Positions 1 through 8,928 of a DNA stretch of 27,830 nt are shown here, piece by piece; the first letter of the stretch is position 1, and each line of letters starts with the position of its first letter. The position numbers and the translations under genes are program-made. The notes under the pieces are model-generated. The model was not told the origin of the DNA and made no database searches. It saw only the letters and a program-made list of their open reading frames with translations. The stretch covers positions 1-27,830 of IMG/VR virus record IMGVR_UViG_3300043099_000752; one strand, written 5' to 3'. This stretch comes from a virus.

Positions 1-1
1 T

Positions 2-310
2 GAATTTGCTACATATATATCTGGCGGTATACTTCAGTATTATGAACCTGTTAATATGTCAGGCATGACTGCTAGAATGCAAATTAGAGCTACTATTAAT
101 AATTCAAATGTGTTGCATAGCATGACCACTGAAAATGGTGGCATTGCAGTTGATAATATCAATAAAACAATTGATCTTTTAATTTCTAGCTCTGTTACTC
201 AAAATTTTACTTTTACAAATGCTGTTTACAGTTTAGAAGTTGTCCTTAATAATAATATCATCCCTTTATTAAATGGTAATATTATATTAGAAAGAGAAGT
301 TACAAGATGA
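2..310 (+). CDS. Phage tail/baseplate-type protein, C-terminal part (5' end outside window)
   Basis: The reading frame is open from base 2, so this is the C-terminal 102 residues of a gene that begins upstream; the internal ATG at 56 is not a convincing start because the residues before it continue the same fold pattern (YEPVNMSGMTARMQIR). The pattern 'PV-(D/N)LSG-xTARMQIR ... NGGI ... YSLEV ... L-NGNIILEREVTR' is one I associate with small beta-sandwich phage baseplate or tail-tip proteins that sit in front of fibre genes. The stop overlaps the next start (ATGA at 307-310), which implies translational coupling. Role in the distal tail is inferred from motif and neighbourhood; no enzymatic residues are visible. 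Confidence 0.6.
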   Translation, partial: EFATYISGGILQYYEPVNMSGMTARMQIRATINNSNVLHSMTTENGGIAVDNINKTIDLLISSSVTQNFTFTNAVYSLEVVLNNNIIPLLNGNIILEREVTR

Positions 311-552
311 CACAATTAGTCGTTATTAGCGATAAAGTAAACAATATTATACAAACTAATTCCAAGATAACTAGCATTGTACATAGTGGAATTCCTGGAA
401 TACAAGGTCCACAAGGGGAGCCTGGCGAAAGCAATATTGGTGGTTATCCCTTTGAATTGAGTACTTTGCAAAACAATGATACACTTGTTTTTGCTACAGA
501 CAAATGGATAAATAGAGCTCAAGAGCTTTTAACTGATGGTGGAAATTTTTAA
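307..552 (+). CDS. Small collagen-like phage tail protein
   Basis: An 81-residue protein with a short collagen-type Gly-X-Y segment (GIPGIQGPQGEPGE, about residues 29-42) between an N-terminal beta-rich part and a short C-terminal globular part. Phage collagen-like segments form trimeric triple helices in tail fibres and baseplate spikes, so a small trimeric linker or fibre-attachment role is likely. Its ATG overlaps the stop of the preceding gene (ATGA) and it ends 9 bases before the next gene, so it is translated in the same block. Function beyond structural tail component is inference. The minus-strand frame over the same bases is a shadow. Confidence 0.6.
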   Translation: MTQLVVISDKVNNIIQTNSKITSIVHSGIPGIQGPQGEPGESNIGGYPFELSTLQNNDTLVFATDKWINRAQELLTDGGNF

Positions 553-561
553 GGCGTTAAA

Positions 562-2070
562 ATGGCAAATACTCTGCGTATTAAAAGAAGAGCTAGTGGT
601 GCAGCAGGCTCTCCGGCTTTACTTGCAAATGCTGAATTAGCTTTTAATGAAGTCGATAATGTACTTTATTATGGTAAAGGCACAGGCGGGGCTGGTGGCA
701 CTGCAACAACAGTAGAAGCAATTGCTGGTAATGGTGCTTTTCTTGCATTGACTGGTAGTCAAACAGTTTCTGGTAATAAAATATTTTTAGGTAGTACAAC
801 TTTAGGTACTGCTACTGCTACAACTGTTAGTAACTCTGATAATAGTACTAATCTTGCAACTACAGCTTTCGTAAAAAATCAAGGTTATTTAACAGCAAAT
901 CAAAACATTACAATTTCTGGTGACGCTACAGGTAGTGGTTCTACTGCGATCGTCTTAACCCTAGCTAATACTGGAATTTCTGCGGGCACTTATACAAAAT
1001 TTACAGTTAATTCAAAAGGTCTTGCAACGGCTGGTACGACTTTAGCAGATACTGATATTCCTTCTTTAACTGCTGCAAAAATTACTAACTTTGATACACA
1101 AGTCAGGACTAACCGTCTTGATCAAATGGCGGTACCTACAGCTTCCGTTAGCCTTAATAACCAAAAAATTACAGGACTTGCAGAACCTACAGCGGCTACT
1201 GATGCAGCTACTAAAAATTATGTTGATTCTGCTAGATCAGGTCTTGATGTTAAGCAAAGCGTAAAAGCTGCAACAACAGCTAATATCACTTTAAGTGGCA
1301 CTCAAACAATTGACGACATAGCTGTTGTAGCTGATGATCGCGTACTTGTTAAAAATCAAAGCACAGCTTCTCAAAATGGTATTTATTTAGTACAAGCAGG
1401 CTCATGGGTTAGAGCCAATGACTTCGATAGCGATGCTGAAGTGACTCCTGGAGCATTTACATTTGTTGAAGAAGGGACTGTCAATGCTGATAGTGGATGG
1501 GTACTCACGACCAATGCTACTATATCTATAGGTTCTACAAGTCTTACATTTGTTCAATTCAGTGGAGCAGGGCAGATTGAAGCCGGTGCTGGCTTAACAA
1601 AAACTGGAAATACGTTTGATGTCGGCGCAGGTACAGGTATTATCGTTGGTGTAGATAGTATCGGTCTTACAGGTCAAGCTTTAGCTTTGCATAATTTAGC
1701 TGATAATGGTATTTTTGTAAGAACAGGTTCTGGAACTGTTTCAGCTAGATCAGTTGCAGTTACTGGAAATGGAATTACAGTTACTAATGGTAATGGTGTT
1801 TCTGGGGATCCTACTTTAGCTTTAAATGCTTCTATTGCAGCATTTAGCGGTGTGACGTTAGCTGCAGATAAGTTACCTTATTTTTCAAGCTCTTCAGCTG
1901 TATCTACTACAGATTTTTCTGCATTTGGTCGGTCTTTAATTGATGATGCTGATGCGTCTGCTGCAAGAACTACTCTTGGCTTAGGTACAATGGCTACTCA
2001 AGCTTCAAGTAATGTTTCAATTACTGGTGGTACTATCGATAGTATTACTATCGATGGCGGTACATTCTAA
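562..2070 (+). CDS. Tail fibre protein
   Basis: A 502-residue tail fibre. The N-terminus (LRIKRRASG...ANAELAFNEVDNVLYYGKG, residues 5-39) is a motif shared with the next gene and widespread at the start of phage fibre proteins, probably the attachment region. Residues 60-110 carry the fibre repeat pattern 'GTATATTVSNSDNSTNLATTAFV', and residues about 205-330 carry 'AATKNYVDSARSGLDVKQSV ... LVKNQSTASQNGIYLV', both typical of long fibre shafts. Composition is rich in Thr, Ser, Ala and Gly with almost no Cys. It likely contacts the host surface or links the baseplate to a receptor-binding tip. A purine-rich RBS (aaggcg) lies about 5 bases before ATG 562. Confidence 0.85.
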   Translation: MANTLRIKRRASGAAGSPALLANAELAFNEVDNVLYYGKGTGGAGGTATTVEAIAGNGAFLALTGSQTVSGNKIFLGSTTLGTATATTVSNSDNSTNLATTAFVKNQGYLTANQNITISGDATGSGSTAIVLTLANTGISAGTYTKFTVNSKGLATAGTTLADTDIPSLTAAKITNFDTQVRTNRLDQMAVPTASVSLNNQKITGLAEPTAATDAATKNYVDSARSGLDVKQSVKAATTANITLSGTQTIDDIAVVADDRVLVKNQSTASQNGIYLVQAGSWVRANDFDSDAEVTPGAFTFVEEGTVNADSGWVLTTNATISIGSTSLTFVQFSGAGQIEAGAGLTKTGNTFDVGAGTGIIVGVDSIGLTGQALALHNLADNGIFVRTGSGTVSARSVAVTGNGITVTNGNGVSGDPTLALNASIAAFSGVTLAADKLPYFSSSSAVSTTDFSAFGRSLIDDADASAARTTLGLGTMATQASSNVSITGGTIDSITIDGGTF

Positions 2071-2099
2071 TTTCAAGATCACCTGTATAAAGGTGGATC
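2071..2099 (+). promoter_or_regulatory. Hairpin covering the ribosome binding site of the 2100 gene
   Basis: GATCACC and GGTGGATC pair around an 8-base loop with one bulged G. The 3' strand contains the Shine-Dalgarno-like aaggtgga that serves ATG 2100, so the start would be partly hidden when the fibre gene upstream is not being translated. This could set the ratio of the two fibre proteins. Seen directly in sequence; regulatory effect is inference. Confidence 0.35.
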
Positions 2100-2585
2100 A
2101 TGCCAAATACAATACTTTTGAAAAGATCGGCTACTGCTGGAGACTCTCCTACCGCTGGTGAATTAGCTTATGGTGAATTAGGCCTTAACTACACTGATGG
2201 TTTGTTGTATTATAAAGATAATGTAAATACTATAAAAACATTAAATACTCAAAGAAGTCTAGTAAGCTCTGCTACATCTAGTAGTTCACCATTCTCGTGG
2301 AATAGCGATAATTATGATACTTATATTTTAACAGCTTTAGCTGAAAATATTACAATATCTGCTGATAGTGGTTCTCCTCCAAATGGCGAAAAGGTTATAT
2401 TTAGGTTTAAAGATAATGGAACTGCGAGGACATTAACTTGGACAACAGGTTCTAGCAAATCTTTCAGAGCTATTGGTGTTACTTTGCCAACATCTACAAC
2501 TCCAAATAAAACTCTATATGTCGGAGTTATTTATAATTTAAATGATGTCAGATGGGATGTTATTGCTGTAACAACAGAAGTATGA
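2100..2585 (+). CDS. Small tail fibre / appendage protein
   Basis: A 161-residue protein whose first 40 residues (NTILLKRSATAG...AYGELGLNYTDGLLYYK) match the N-terminal attachment motif of the 562 gene: 'xKRxAxAG...LAxxELxxN...LYYxxx'. The rest is a compact beta-rich domain ending in WDVIAVTTEV, a pattern of small carbohydrate-binding or fibre-tip domains in phages. It therefore looks like a short alternative appendage that docks on the same site as the larger fibre. There is no catalytic signature. It is followed 7 bases later by the next gene. Confidence 0.65.
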   Translation: MPNTILLKRSATAGDSPTAGELAYGELGLNYTDGLLYYKDNVNTIKTLNTQRSLVSSATSSSSPFSWNSDNYDTYILTALAENITISADSGSPPNGEKVIFRFKDNGTARTLTWTTGSSKSFRAIGVTLPTSTTPNKTLYVGVIYNLNDVRWDVIAVTTEV

Positions 2586-2592
2586 GGATATA

Positions 2593-2886
2593 ATGTATAA
2601 AATTGAGTTCGAATTTCAAACTAAATATGGTGTATTTAAAGATGCATTATATTTACCATATGATCATTCTTTTTCAAATGATGAAATCCAACAAATGAAG
2701 CAGCAAAGACTTGATAATTGGATTTCAGTCTTAGAAAATCCAACAATTAATCAAATCTCGGAAGTTCCTTTAATTACTGATGATATTGAAATTTCTGGCG
2801 AGGCTTATAAAAGACTAACAGGTGTTCCGCCAACCGGAGCTAAATTAATAGAAGTTAACGGTACATGGTACTTTAAGGTGCAATAA
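2593..2886 (+). CDS. Small conserved-type phage tail-region protein
   Basis: A 97-residue soluble protein with no signal peptide or membrane segment. The central part (SNDEIQQMKQQRLDNW) is helical and the C-terminus is beta-like, ending in ANGxWYFKVQ-type residues. I recognise the style of small proteins found among phage fibre genes, but no specific family. Its stop overlaps the start of the giant protein (TAATG at 2884-2888), so the two are likely translationally coupled, and it could act as a chaperone or adaptor for that protein. This partner assignment is inference from coupling only. Confidence 0.55.
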   Translation: MYKIEFEFQTKYGVFKDALYLPYDHSFSNDEIQQMKQQRLDNWISVLENPTINQISEVPLITDDIEISGEAYKRLTGVPPTGAKLIEVNGTWYFKVQ

Positions 2887-5800
2887 TGGCAGATAGATAT
2901 TGGGTCGGTGGCACAGCAAACTGGGACGGTACTGCTGGGACGAAGTGGGCTACTGCGTCTGGTGGCGCTGGAGGAGCAAGCGTCCCTACTAGTGCTGATG
3001 ATGTGTTCTTTACGAACCTGTCCACCGGCACCTGCACCATCTCTACCGGCAACACTGGTGCCAAGTCCATCAACTGCACAGGATTTACGGGAACGTTGGC
3101 GGGTAGCTCAGCCATTACCGTGTCTGGTAGTATCACGCTTGTGGCGGGGATGACGGTGACGTACAGCGGCACGCTGACGTTGAATGCAACGGCTACGCTG
3201 ACCACGGCAGGGAAAACTATCGGACCGTTGACGATCAACGGGGCTGGTATCACTGTGACGCTTGGTGATGCTTTGACATCTTCAGGCGCGATAACCGTCA
3301 CTCAAGGAACATTTACTACGGCAAATTTTAATGTTACGGCCGCTTCTTTTCAATCTAGTAATGTTAATCTTAGAACAATAAATCTGGGCAGCAGCACAGT
3401 AACACTGTCATTAAATATTGATTTTGCAAACGCTACTAATTTAACATTTAATGCAGGAACATCGCAAATTATATTTACTGCCGCGAGTGCCTTTAATTCT
3501 TGTGGCAATCAAACATTCTATAATGTTTCGTATACATCAACCGGCGCAAATACTCACTCAATAGGTGGATTAGCTACTTACAATAATTTGTCTATTACCG
3601 CTCCTTCTTCTGCCGGAGTCCGTCAAATAACCTTCGACTCCCGCCAGACCATCAACGGCACCCTCTCCACCACCGGCACAGCAGGTAACCGCCGAGTCTG
3701 GTTCCGTGGTGTAACTTACGGACTAGCCCAAACCCTCACCATCAACAGCGCCCCAAGCCTGACCGACGCAGACTTCCGAGACATCTACGTTATTGGCACA
3801 GCCGCGCCCATCAGCGGCACGCGTGTTGGCGACTTGAGAGGCTGCAGAGGCATCACCTTCAGCACGCCCAAGACGGTGTATTGGAATCTTGCCGGGTCTA
3901 ATAACTGGAGTGCCAATGGCTGGTCTGATACTAGCACAGGCACGCCCAGCACCGACTTTTTCCCGCTGGCACAAGACACAGCCACGTTCACTAACGCAGG
4001 AGAGGTTAGCCAAGTAGTGATGAACTCTGCTGTGCCTTATACAGGTACAGTGGATATGTCCAGTCGGACTACTGCCATGAACCTGACTATTAACGGATTC
4101 ACAATCTACGGAGATTGGAAGAACGGCTCCGGTACGGCACTGTCCGGATCGTCCGAGCTGACGTTCTCTGGACGGAATACTCAGACCATCACCAGCGCAG
4201 GAAAGACGTTTTGGAATATCGTGATTGATACCCTTGGAGGGACTGTTCAACTTGCGGATGCGCTCTCGATATTTACCCCTCCTAATTTTCGCCTTTTTAT
4301 TAACAACGGCACCTTCGATACCAAGAACTTCAACGTTACGGCTGCGGGGCTGGTGTCTAATAATTCTAACGTTAGAACTATTAAGCTTGGTTCGAGTACG
4401 GTGACATTGACACTTGGTAATTTTCCAAATCCTACAATTTCATTAGACAGCACAAATTTAACATTTGATGCAGGCACATCAACAATTGTTTCGTCTGCTG
4501 ATGCCCCACAACTCAATCTTGCTAATCAAACTTTTTACAATCTTTCATTTACCAGTGCTTTCGTCAACTCTATAACTATAACAGGGTCAAATATATTCAA
4601 CAATCTGTCAGTAACTGCGCCTTCTTCTGCGGGTCTGACTGTGTTGCCCCTTAGCGCAAACCAAACCATTACCGGCACCCTCACCGTTGCCGGAGCCTCT
4701 CCCGTCCGTCGCATCTTCGTTTGCTCTAACACCCTTGGCACCACCCGCACGCTCAGCGTAGGCACGCTCAGTGCCACAGACTGCGACTTCAGAGACATTG
4801 CCATCACAGGGGCTGCTGCCGGGTCTTCTCTTGCCCGTGCAGGCAACTGTGGCGGTAACAGCGGCATCACGTTTCCTGCGGCAAAGACTGTTTATTGGAA
4901 TCTTGCCGGCACGCAGAACTGGTCTGCTACGGCATGGGCGCCTTCTTCTGGCGGCACGCCTAACATCAACAACTTCCCGCTGGCTCAGGACACGGCGGTG
5001 TTTGACAACACGGGTGGTGCAGGGACGGTAACAATAGAACGGGCGTGGAATATAGGCGCATTTGATGCTTCTGCGCGAACCAGCGCGATGACGTTGAATG
5101 TAACTGGAGGTGTTTTACCTCGTATACATGGTGATTGGAAACATGGAAACATTAGCTCAAGTACGACAAGCAAAATAACGTTTTCCAAGCGCGGCAGCCA
5201 GACAATCACTAGCAATGGTAATGCTTTTAGTTGCAATGTATACATTGATAGCATCAATGGTACAGTGTTACTTGCTGATGCAATAACACTGAATGGTGGT
5301 AACACAGAATTGGCACTAGAATCGGGGACTTTTGATGCTGTAACATTCAATGTCACGACAAGAGTCTTCATTAGTTCTTTTTCTGCGACAAGAACCTTAA
5401 AAATGGGGACGGGGTTATGGACACTTACAGCAGCGCAAGGTAATAACGTATGGAACGTTAATACGAGTCTTACACTTATTAAAGGTACAGCAAATATACT
5501 CTTATCAGCTAATACTACGGATTCAAGAACTTTTATTGGTGGATTTAAGTCTTACAACAAACTTACCATCGGCGGTACTACAGGCACCAGTACAACAACA
5601 ATCATCACTAACAATCAATTTACCGAACTCGCCAGCACCAAGACCGTAGCGCATACCATTGCGTTAGGCACTACAAACCAGACTTTTGGCAAGTGGACTG
5701 TCACAGGGACGGTGGGTAATGTGGTCACTCTTACTGGCACAGGCACCAGCCATGTTCTCGCAGGAGCATGTACCAGCGGCATTGACTACCTTGCTATGGG

Positions 5801-8117
5801 CTCGATTGGATTCGCTGCCACTAGCCTAGGTGAGTTCTATGCCGGTGCCAACAGCACAGGCACGGCGGCAGCGCCTGTCTACCGCACAGCCAAGCCAGCC
5901 GACAGCACACGCTACTGGGTTGGCGGCACAGGCAACTGGAGCGACACCGCTCGTTGGTCTACTGTGTCTGGTGGCGCTTCTGGCGCTTCTGTACCTCGCA
6001 GCCATGATGATGTTGTCTTTGACAGTTTGTCCAACACCACAGCCTACACAGCCACGGTGAATGCTGTCACTGGTGGCATTAGGATGAAGTCGTTGACCAT
6101 TGCAGGACCAGCGAGCGGCAACGTGACATTGGCAGGCAGCACTGCTATTGACGGCATTTACGGCAACGTGACGCTGCCTGCGACGGGGCTGACAAGGACG
6201 TACACAGGCGCTATTACTTTGTCGGGATCTACGTCTGGGTTGACGCTAACGACGAATGGTGTTGCCTTATCATCATCACTTGGAATCAACGGAGTAGGAT
6301 GTGAGTGGACACTTGGTAGTGCATTGAATAACAGCGCAGCCGCAGTTAGCGTCGCAAATGGGACATTTAATTGCAACACATATAATCTCACTGCTGGATC
6401 TTTTAGTTCTGATAATGAAAATCCAAGGAACGTTAATTTCGGATCCGGGACTATTACGTTGTCACTTGCAACAGCTTTTAGTTTTGGGACAAGTGAAATT
6501 TCTAGAGCAAATTTGACTTTTGCTTCAGGCACGGCTCAAATCAATTGCTCTAACGCAAGCCCCACTTTCTTCGGCAACAATCAAACCTTTTACAACGTTG
6601 CCTTCACAAGCACCTCTACAGGCACTGTAACTCTTAACGGAACCAACAGCTTTAACAATCTGTCCTTCACCGGCATCACCTCTGCTGTCTTTAAGAACAT
6701 AGTCCTTGCCGCCAACCAAACTGTCACAGGTACGCTCACTTTCTCCGCAGGAACTGACGCTACTATGCGGCATTTTTGCCGCAGCGACACCATCGGCACC
6801 ACCCGTACCATTACAGCCGCTGCTGTATCAATGACCGACGTTGACTTCTGCGACATCACCATTGCTGGTGCTGCTGCGCCTGCATCTGGTACGCGCATTG
6901 GGAACTGCAAAGGCAACTCTGGAATTACATTTACCGCACCAAAGACAGTATATTGGGTTGGACCGAGCGATTTTGTGTCTTGGAATGGAAATTATTGGGC
7001 CACTATGAGCGGTGGAACAGCAAATCTTGTTAATTTTCCTCTTGCCCAAGATACAGCAATTATTGATAATAATTCAGGAGGTGAAGCGGTAATAGCTTCA
7101 GGAACTTCGTATAACATTGGAACTTTTGACGCTTCTGCACGAACAAATAGCAGTTTGACTATTGCTCCACAATTCACAATACATGGCGATTGGATTACAA
7201 GTTCTAGAATATCTTATACAAGTTCAAGTATAAACGTAACTTTTGCTGGCAGAACAACGCAAAGCATTCGAACTTCAGGCGTTCCCTTTAGCACGTTTGG
7301 TGTTATTATTAATTCTCCTGGCGGATCAGTTGTATTGCAGGATGCCCTTTCTATAGGTACTGTCGGATCTTCCGGTATTACACTAACTGCAGGGACTTTG
7401 AATTGTAATGGTTACAACGTTTCATTCACCAGTGGAAATTTCACTTCCACAGGAGACGTTGCAAGAACTATTAATATCGGATCAGGAACCTTTTCAATAT
7501 TTACGCAAATTGGTGGGACACGTTGGAATATAACAGGTTCAAATGTATCAGTAATTGGAAATGGTGGAACCATTCAACTTAGCACAGCAAGTTTTGCATT
7601 TACAACAAATACTTTCGCTGGAAATAATCTAGATTATTCTAATATTAATCTCAAATTTGGTAACACAGGACCCATTGTAGTAACCGGTAATAATATATTC
7701 AATGAATTAATTATTGAGGGTGGTGGTCTTAATAATGGCGGTGGTGGAGGTGTAATATATCTAACTGGTAACAATACATTCACTAGGATCAGTAGCAATT
7801 TAAGTGGACTCAAAGCCCTTTCACTGGGGAATACAACACAAAAAGTCGGTACGTTTACTGCCACGGGTATTGATTCTAGCCGGGCTTTAACAATCACAGG
7901 TACCTCAGCAACATCACCAGCAACACTAATCCTTACTGGTTTAGGTCCGGTGTCTTCAGATTTCTTAACAATTACTGGGATCCGTGCATATCCTCCAACA
8001 GATAAGTGGTATGCAGGCACTAATTCAACTAATAATGGCACTTTAGGGTGGACATTTAAAACTCCACCTGTATCAGTTATCACATCTTTTGGAAATTTTT
8101 TAATGTTTTACAATTAA
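2886..8117 (+). CDS. Giant repeat-containing tail / receptor-interaction protein
   Basis: A 1743-residue protein, almost entirely Thr/Ser/Gly/Asn/Ala beta-forming sequence. Two copies of a YWVGGT module occur (near residues 4 and 1009: 'RYWVGGTxNW...W.T.SGGA.GASVP...DDV.F'), and three copies of a module 'DF-DI...G-SGITF...KTVYW' occur near residues 296, 634 and 1320. A short motif of the form GTF-x4-FNVTA recurs at least five times. This fits a parallel beta-helix or stacked beta-domain extended fibre on the tail surface. Base composition alternates sharply between GC-rich and AT-rich blocks inside the frame. Long frames on the other strand across this gene are shadows created by its composition. 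No catalytic motif is recognised; surface adhesion is inferred. Confidence 0.75.
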   Translation: MADRYWVGGTANWDGTAGTKWATASGGAGGASVPTSADDVFFTNLSTGTCTISTGNTGAKSINCTGFTGTLAGSSAITVSGSITLVAGMTVTYSGTLTLNATATLTTAGKTIGPLTINGAGITVTLGDALTSSGAITVTQGTFTTANFNVTAASFQSSNVNLRTINLGSSTVTLSLNIDFANATNLTFNAGTSQIIFTAASAFNSCGNQTFYNVSYTSTGANTHSIGGLATYNNLSITAPSSAGVRQITFDSRQTINGTLSTTGTAGNRRVWFRGVTYGLAQTLTINSAPSLTDADFRDIYVIGTAAPISGTRVGDLRGCRGITFSTPKTVYWNLAGSNNWSANGWSDTSTGTPSTDFFPLAQDTATFTNAGEVSQVVMNSAVPYTGTVDMSSRTTAMNLTINGFTIYGDWKNGSGTALSGSSELTFSGRNTQTITSAGKTFWNIVIDTLGGTVQLADALSIFTPPNFRLFINNGTFDTKNFNVTAAGLVSNNSNVRTIKLGSSTVTLTLGNFPNPTISLDSTNLTFDAGTSTIVSSADAPQLNLANQTFYNLSFTSAFVNSITITGSNIFNNLSVTAPSSAGLTVLPLSANQTITGTLTVAGASPVRRIFVCSNTLGTTRTLSVGTLSATDCDFRDIAITGAAAGSSLARAGNCGGNSGITFPAAKTVYWNLAGTQNWSATAWAPSSGGTPNINNFPLAQDTAVFDNTGGAGTVTIERAWNIGAFDASARTSAMTLNVTGGVLPRIHGDWKHGNISSSTTSKITFSKRGSQTITSNGNAFSCNVYIDSINGTVLLADAITLNGGNTELALESGTFDAVTFNVTTRVFISSFSATRTLKMGTGLWTLTAAQGNNVWNVNTSLTLIKGTANILLSANTTDSRTFIGGFKSYNKLTIGGTTGTSTTTIITNNQFTELASTKTVAHTIALGTTNQTFGKWTVTGTVGNVVTLTGTGTSHVLAGACTSGIDYLAMGSIGFAATSLGEFYAGANSTGTAAAPVYRTAKPADSTRYWVGGTGNWSDTARWSTVSGGASGASVPRSHDDVVFDSLSNTTAYTATVNAVTGGIRMKSLTIAGPASGNVTLAGSTAIDGIYGNVTLPATGLTRTYTGAITLSGSTSGLTLTTNGVALSSSLGINGVGCEWTLGSALNNSAAAVSVANGTFNCNTYNLTAGSFSSDNENPRNVNFGSGTITLSLATAFSFGTSEISRANLTFASGTAQINCSNASPTFFGNNQTFYNVAFTSTSTGTVTLNGTNSFNNLSFTGITSAVFKNIVLAANQTVTGTLTFSAGTDATMRHFCRSDTIGTTRTITAAAVSMTDVDFCDITIAGAAAPASGTRIGNCKGNSGITFTAPKTVYWVGPSDFVSWNGNYWATMSGGTANLVNFPLAQDTAIIDNNSGGEAVIASGTSYNIGTFDASARTNSSLTIAPQFTIHGDWITSSRISYTSSSINVTFAGRTTQSIRTSGVPFSTFGVIINSPGGSVVLQDALSIGTVGSSGITLTAGTLNCNGYNVSFTSGNFTSTGDVARTINIGSGTFSIFTQIGGTRWNITGSNVSVIGNGGTIQLSTASFAFTTNTFAGNNLDYSNINLKFGNTGPIVVTGNNIFNELIIEGGGLNNGGGGGVIYLTGNNTFTRISSNLSGLKALSLGNTTQKVGTFTATGIDSSRALTITGTSATSPATLILTGLGPVSSDFLTITGIRAYPPTDKWYAGTNSTNNGTLGWTFKTPPVSVITSFGNFLMFYN

Positions 8118-8127
8118 AGATGAAAAA

Positions 8128-8360
8128 ATGAATGAAGTAAGGCTAATTGACACATTAATTAGCTTAGTGTTAATCTTGTTTGGATGGATATTACGTATCA
8201 TGTGGATAGCTTTACGAGATTTACAAAAATCAGATACTAAGCTTGCTGAGAAGTATCAAGCATAGAAATATTAGTTGCAGGTACTTATGTCAAAAAAGAA
8301 GATTTTGACAAGCTAAGTGAAGCTATATTTAAAAAGCTTGATAGAATTGAAGATAAATAA
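8128..8360 (+). pseudogene. Small membrane-anchored phage protein, apparently frameshifted
   Basis: The first frame (8128-8265) encodes 45 residues: a short head, one hydrophobic segment (LISLVLILFGWILRIMWIAL), then LRDLQKSDTKLAEKYQA and a stop. The -1 frame takes over at 8262 and continues IEILVAGTYVKKEDFDKLSEAIFKKLDRIEDK to a stop at 8358-8360, with no start codon of its own. Joined, the 77-residue product matches a pattern common in phages: '...LxxVEVLVAGxYVxRxDFEKLxxALFxKLDRIEdK'. The slip must lie between 8250 and 8265, where I see no canonical slippery heptamer. A 1-nt deletion, sequencing error or unusual recoding are all possible. It sits in the usual place for small accessory or lysis-related membrane proteins. 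Confidence 0.6.
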
Positions 8361-8417
8361 AGCTACAGGCTTAATAAAATTCTTTTTTAAACTTCTAGAC
8401 GTTTCGTTGGAATAACT

Positions 8418-8615
8418 TTGCCATGGGGTATTTATATTCTTGAAGAACATTTGAATAATAAAGTTTTAGTAAAACATGAACTTGCACACGCTAGGCAAAT
8501 AAAAGAGGAAGGCGTTATAAAGTTTTACTTAAAATATTTATACTATACTTTAAGATATGGCTACAAAAACAACCCTTACGAAATAGACGCTCGTCGATCA
8601 AGTTTGGAGTTTTAA
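8418..8615 (+). CDS. Mini zinc metallopeptidase-like protein (HELAH), non-ATG start
   Basis: The 65-residue product carries an HExxH motif (KHELAHARQ, HELAH near residues 20-24) followed by a hydrophobic helix and NPYEIDARR, where the downstream Glu is placed as in gluzincin-type metallopeptidases. Small phage proteins with this layout are known, usually without demonstrated activity. There is no ATG: the frame is open back to 8391 after a stop at 8388-8390, reading RRFVGI just before TTG 8418, which looks like part of the domain, so the true start may be a rare codon or the gene may have lost its 5' end. A possible RBS (gttgga) precedes the TTG. It ends immediately before ATG 8616. Processing of virion proteins is one possible role, not shown. 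Confidence 0.55.
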   Translation: MPWGIYILEEHLNNKVLVKHELAHARQIKEEGVIKFYLKYLYYTLRYGYKNNPYEIDARRSSLEF

Positions 8616-8927
8616 ATGTTGGAGGATATCCCATTGTTAAACCATAAAGTTGATAGCTTAAATGAAGCTGTTAGCGATATGAAACAAAGTATTAAGGAGC
8701 TTACCGTTGCTATTACAAAATTAACATTAATTGAAGAGAGACAACTTCAAATTACTTTGTCTATAGAAAAAGCATTTAATAGCATATCCAAAATTGAGGA
8801 GAGGTTGTCTAAGCTAGAATTACAAGCTCCTACAACCAAGAAGCTTGCCCTATGGTATGATAGAGTTACTTGGGCTGCACTTGGCTTAATTGTAATGTTT
8901 GTTTTAAAAAGATCAGGATTAGTTTAA
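8616..8927 (+). CDS. Coiled-coil protein with C-terminal membrane anchor, holin/XhlA-like layout
   Basis: This 103-residue protein has about 70 residues of heptad-rich helix (NHKVDSLNEAVSDMKQSIKE ... ISKIEERLSKLEL), then a single hydrophobic segment (WAALGLIVMFVLKRSGLV) ending in positive charge. The layout resembles XhlA-type lysis accessory proteins and other small phage membrane proteins placed between tail and head genes. The topology would leave the coiled coil on one face of the inner membrane. Together with the broken 8128 gene it may be part of a lysis or membrane module, but no endolysin is visible in the window, so the lysis role is an inference. Confidence 0.55.
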   Translation: MLEDIPLLNHKVDSLNEAVSDMKQSIKELTVAITKLTLIEERQLQITLSIEKAFNSISKIEERLSKLELQAPTTKKLALWYDRVTWAALGLIVMFVLKRSGLV

Positions 8928-8928
8928 A

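Noticed and set aside
3723-4250. 175-residue minus-strand frame inside the giant tail protein, and similar ones at 2873-3301, 4985-5371, 6158-6532 and 7634-8083
   Set aside because: They lack RBS and domain logic, and arise from the GC-biased Thr/Ser/Gly repeat coding on the + strand.
2886-8117. Diversity-generating retroelement variable region or CRISPR-like repeats
   Set aside because: Repeats are long, imperfect protein modules; no reverse transcriptase, template repeat or uniform spacer pattern is present.
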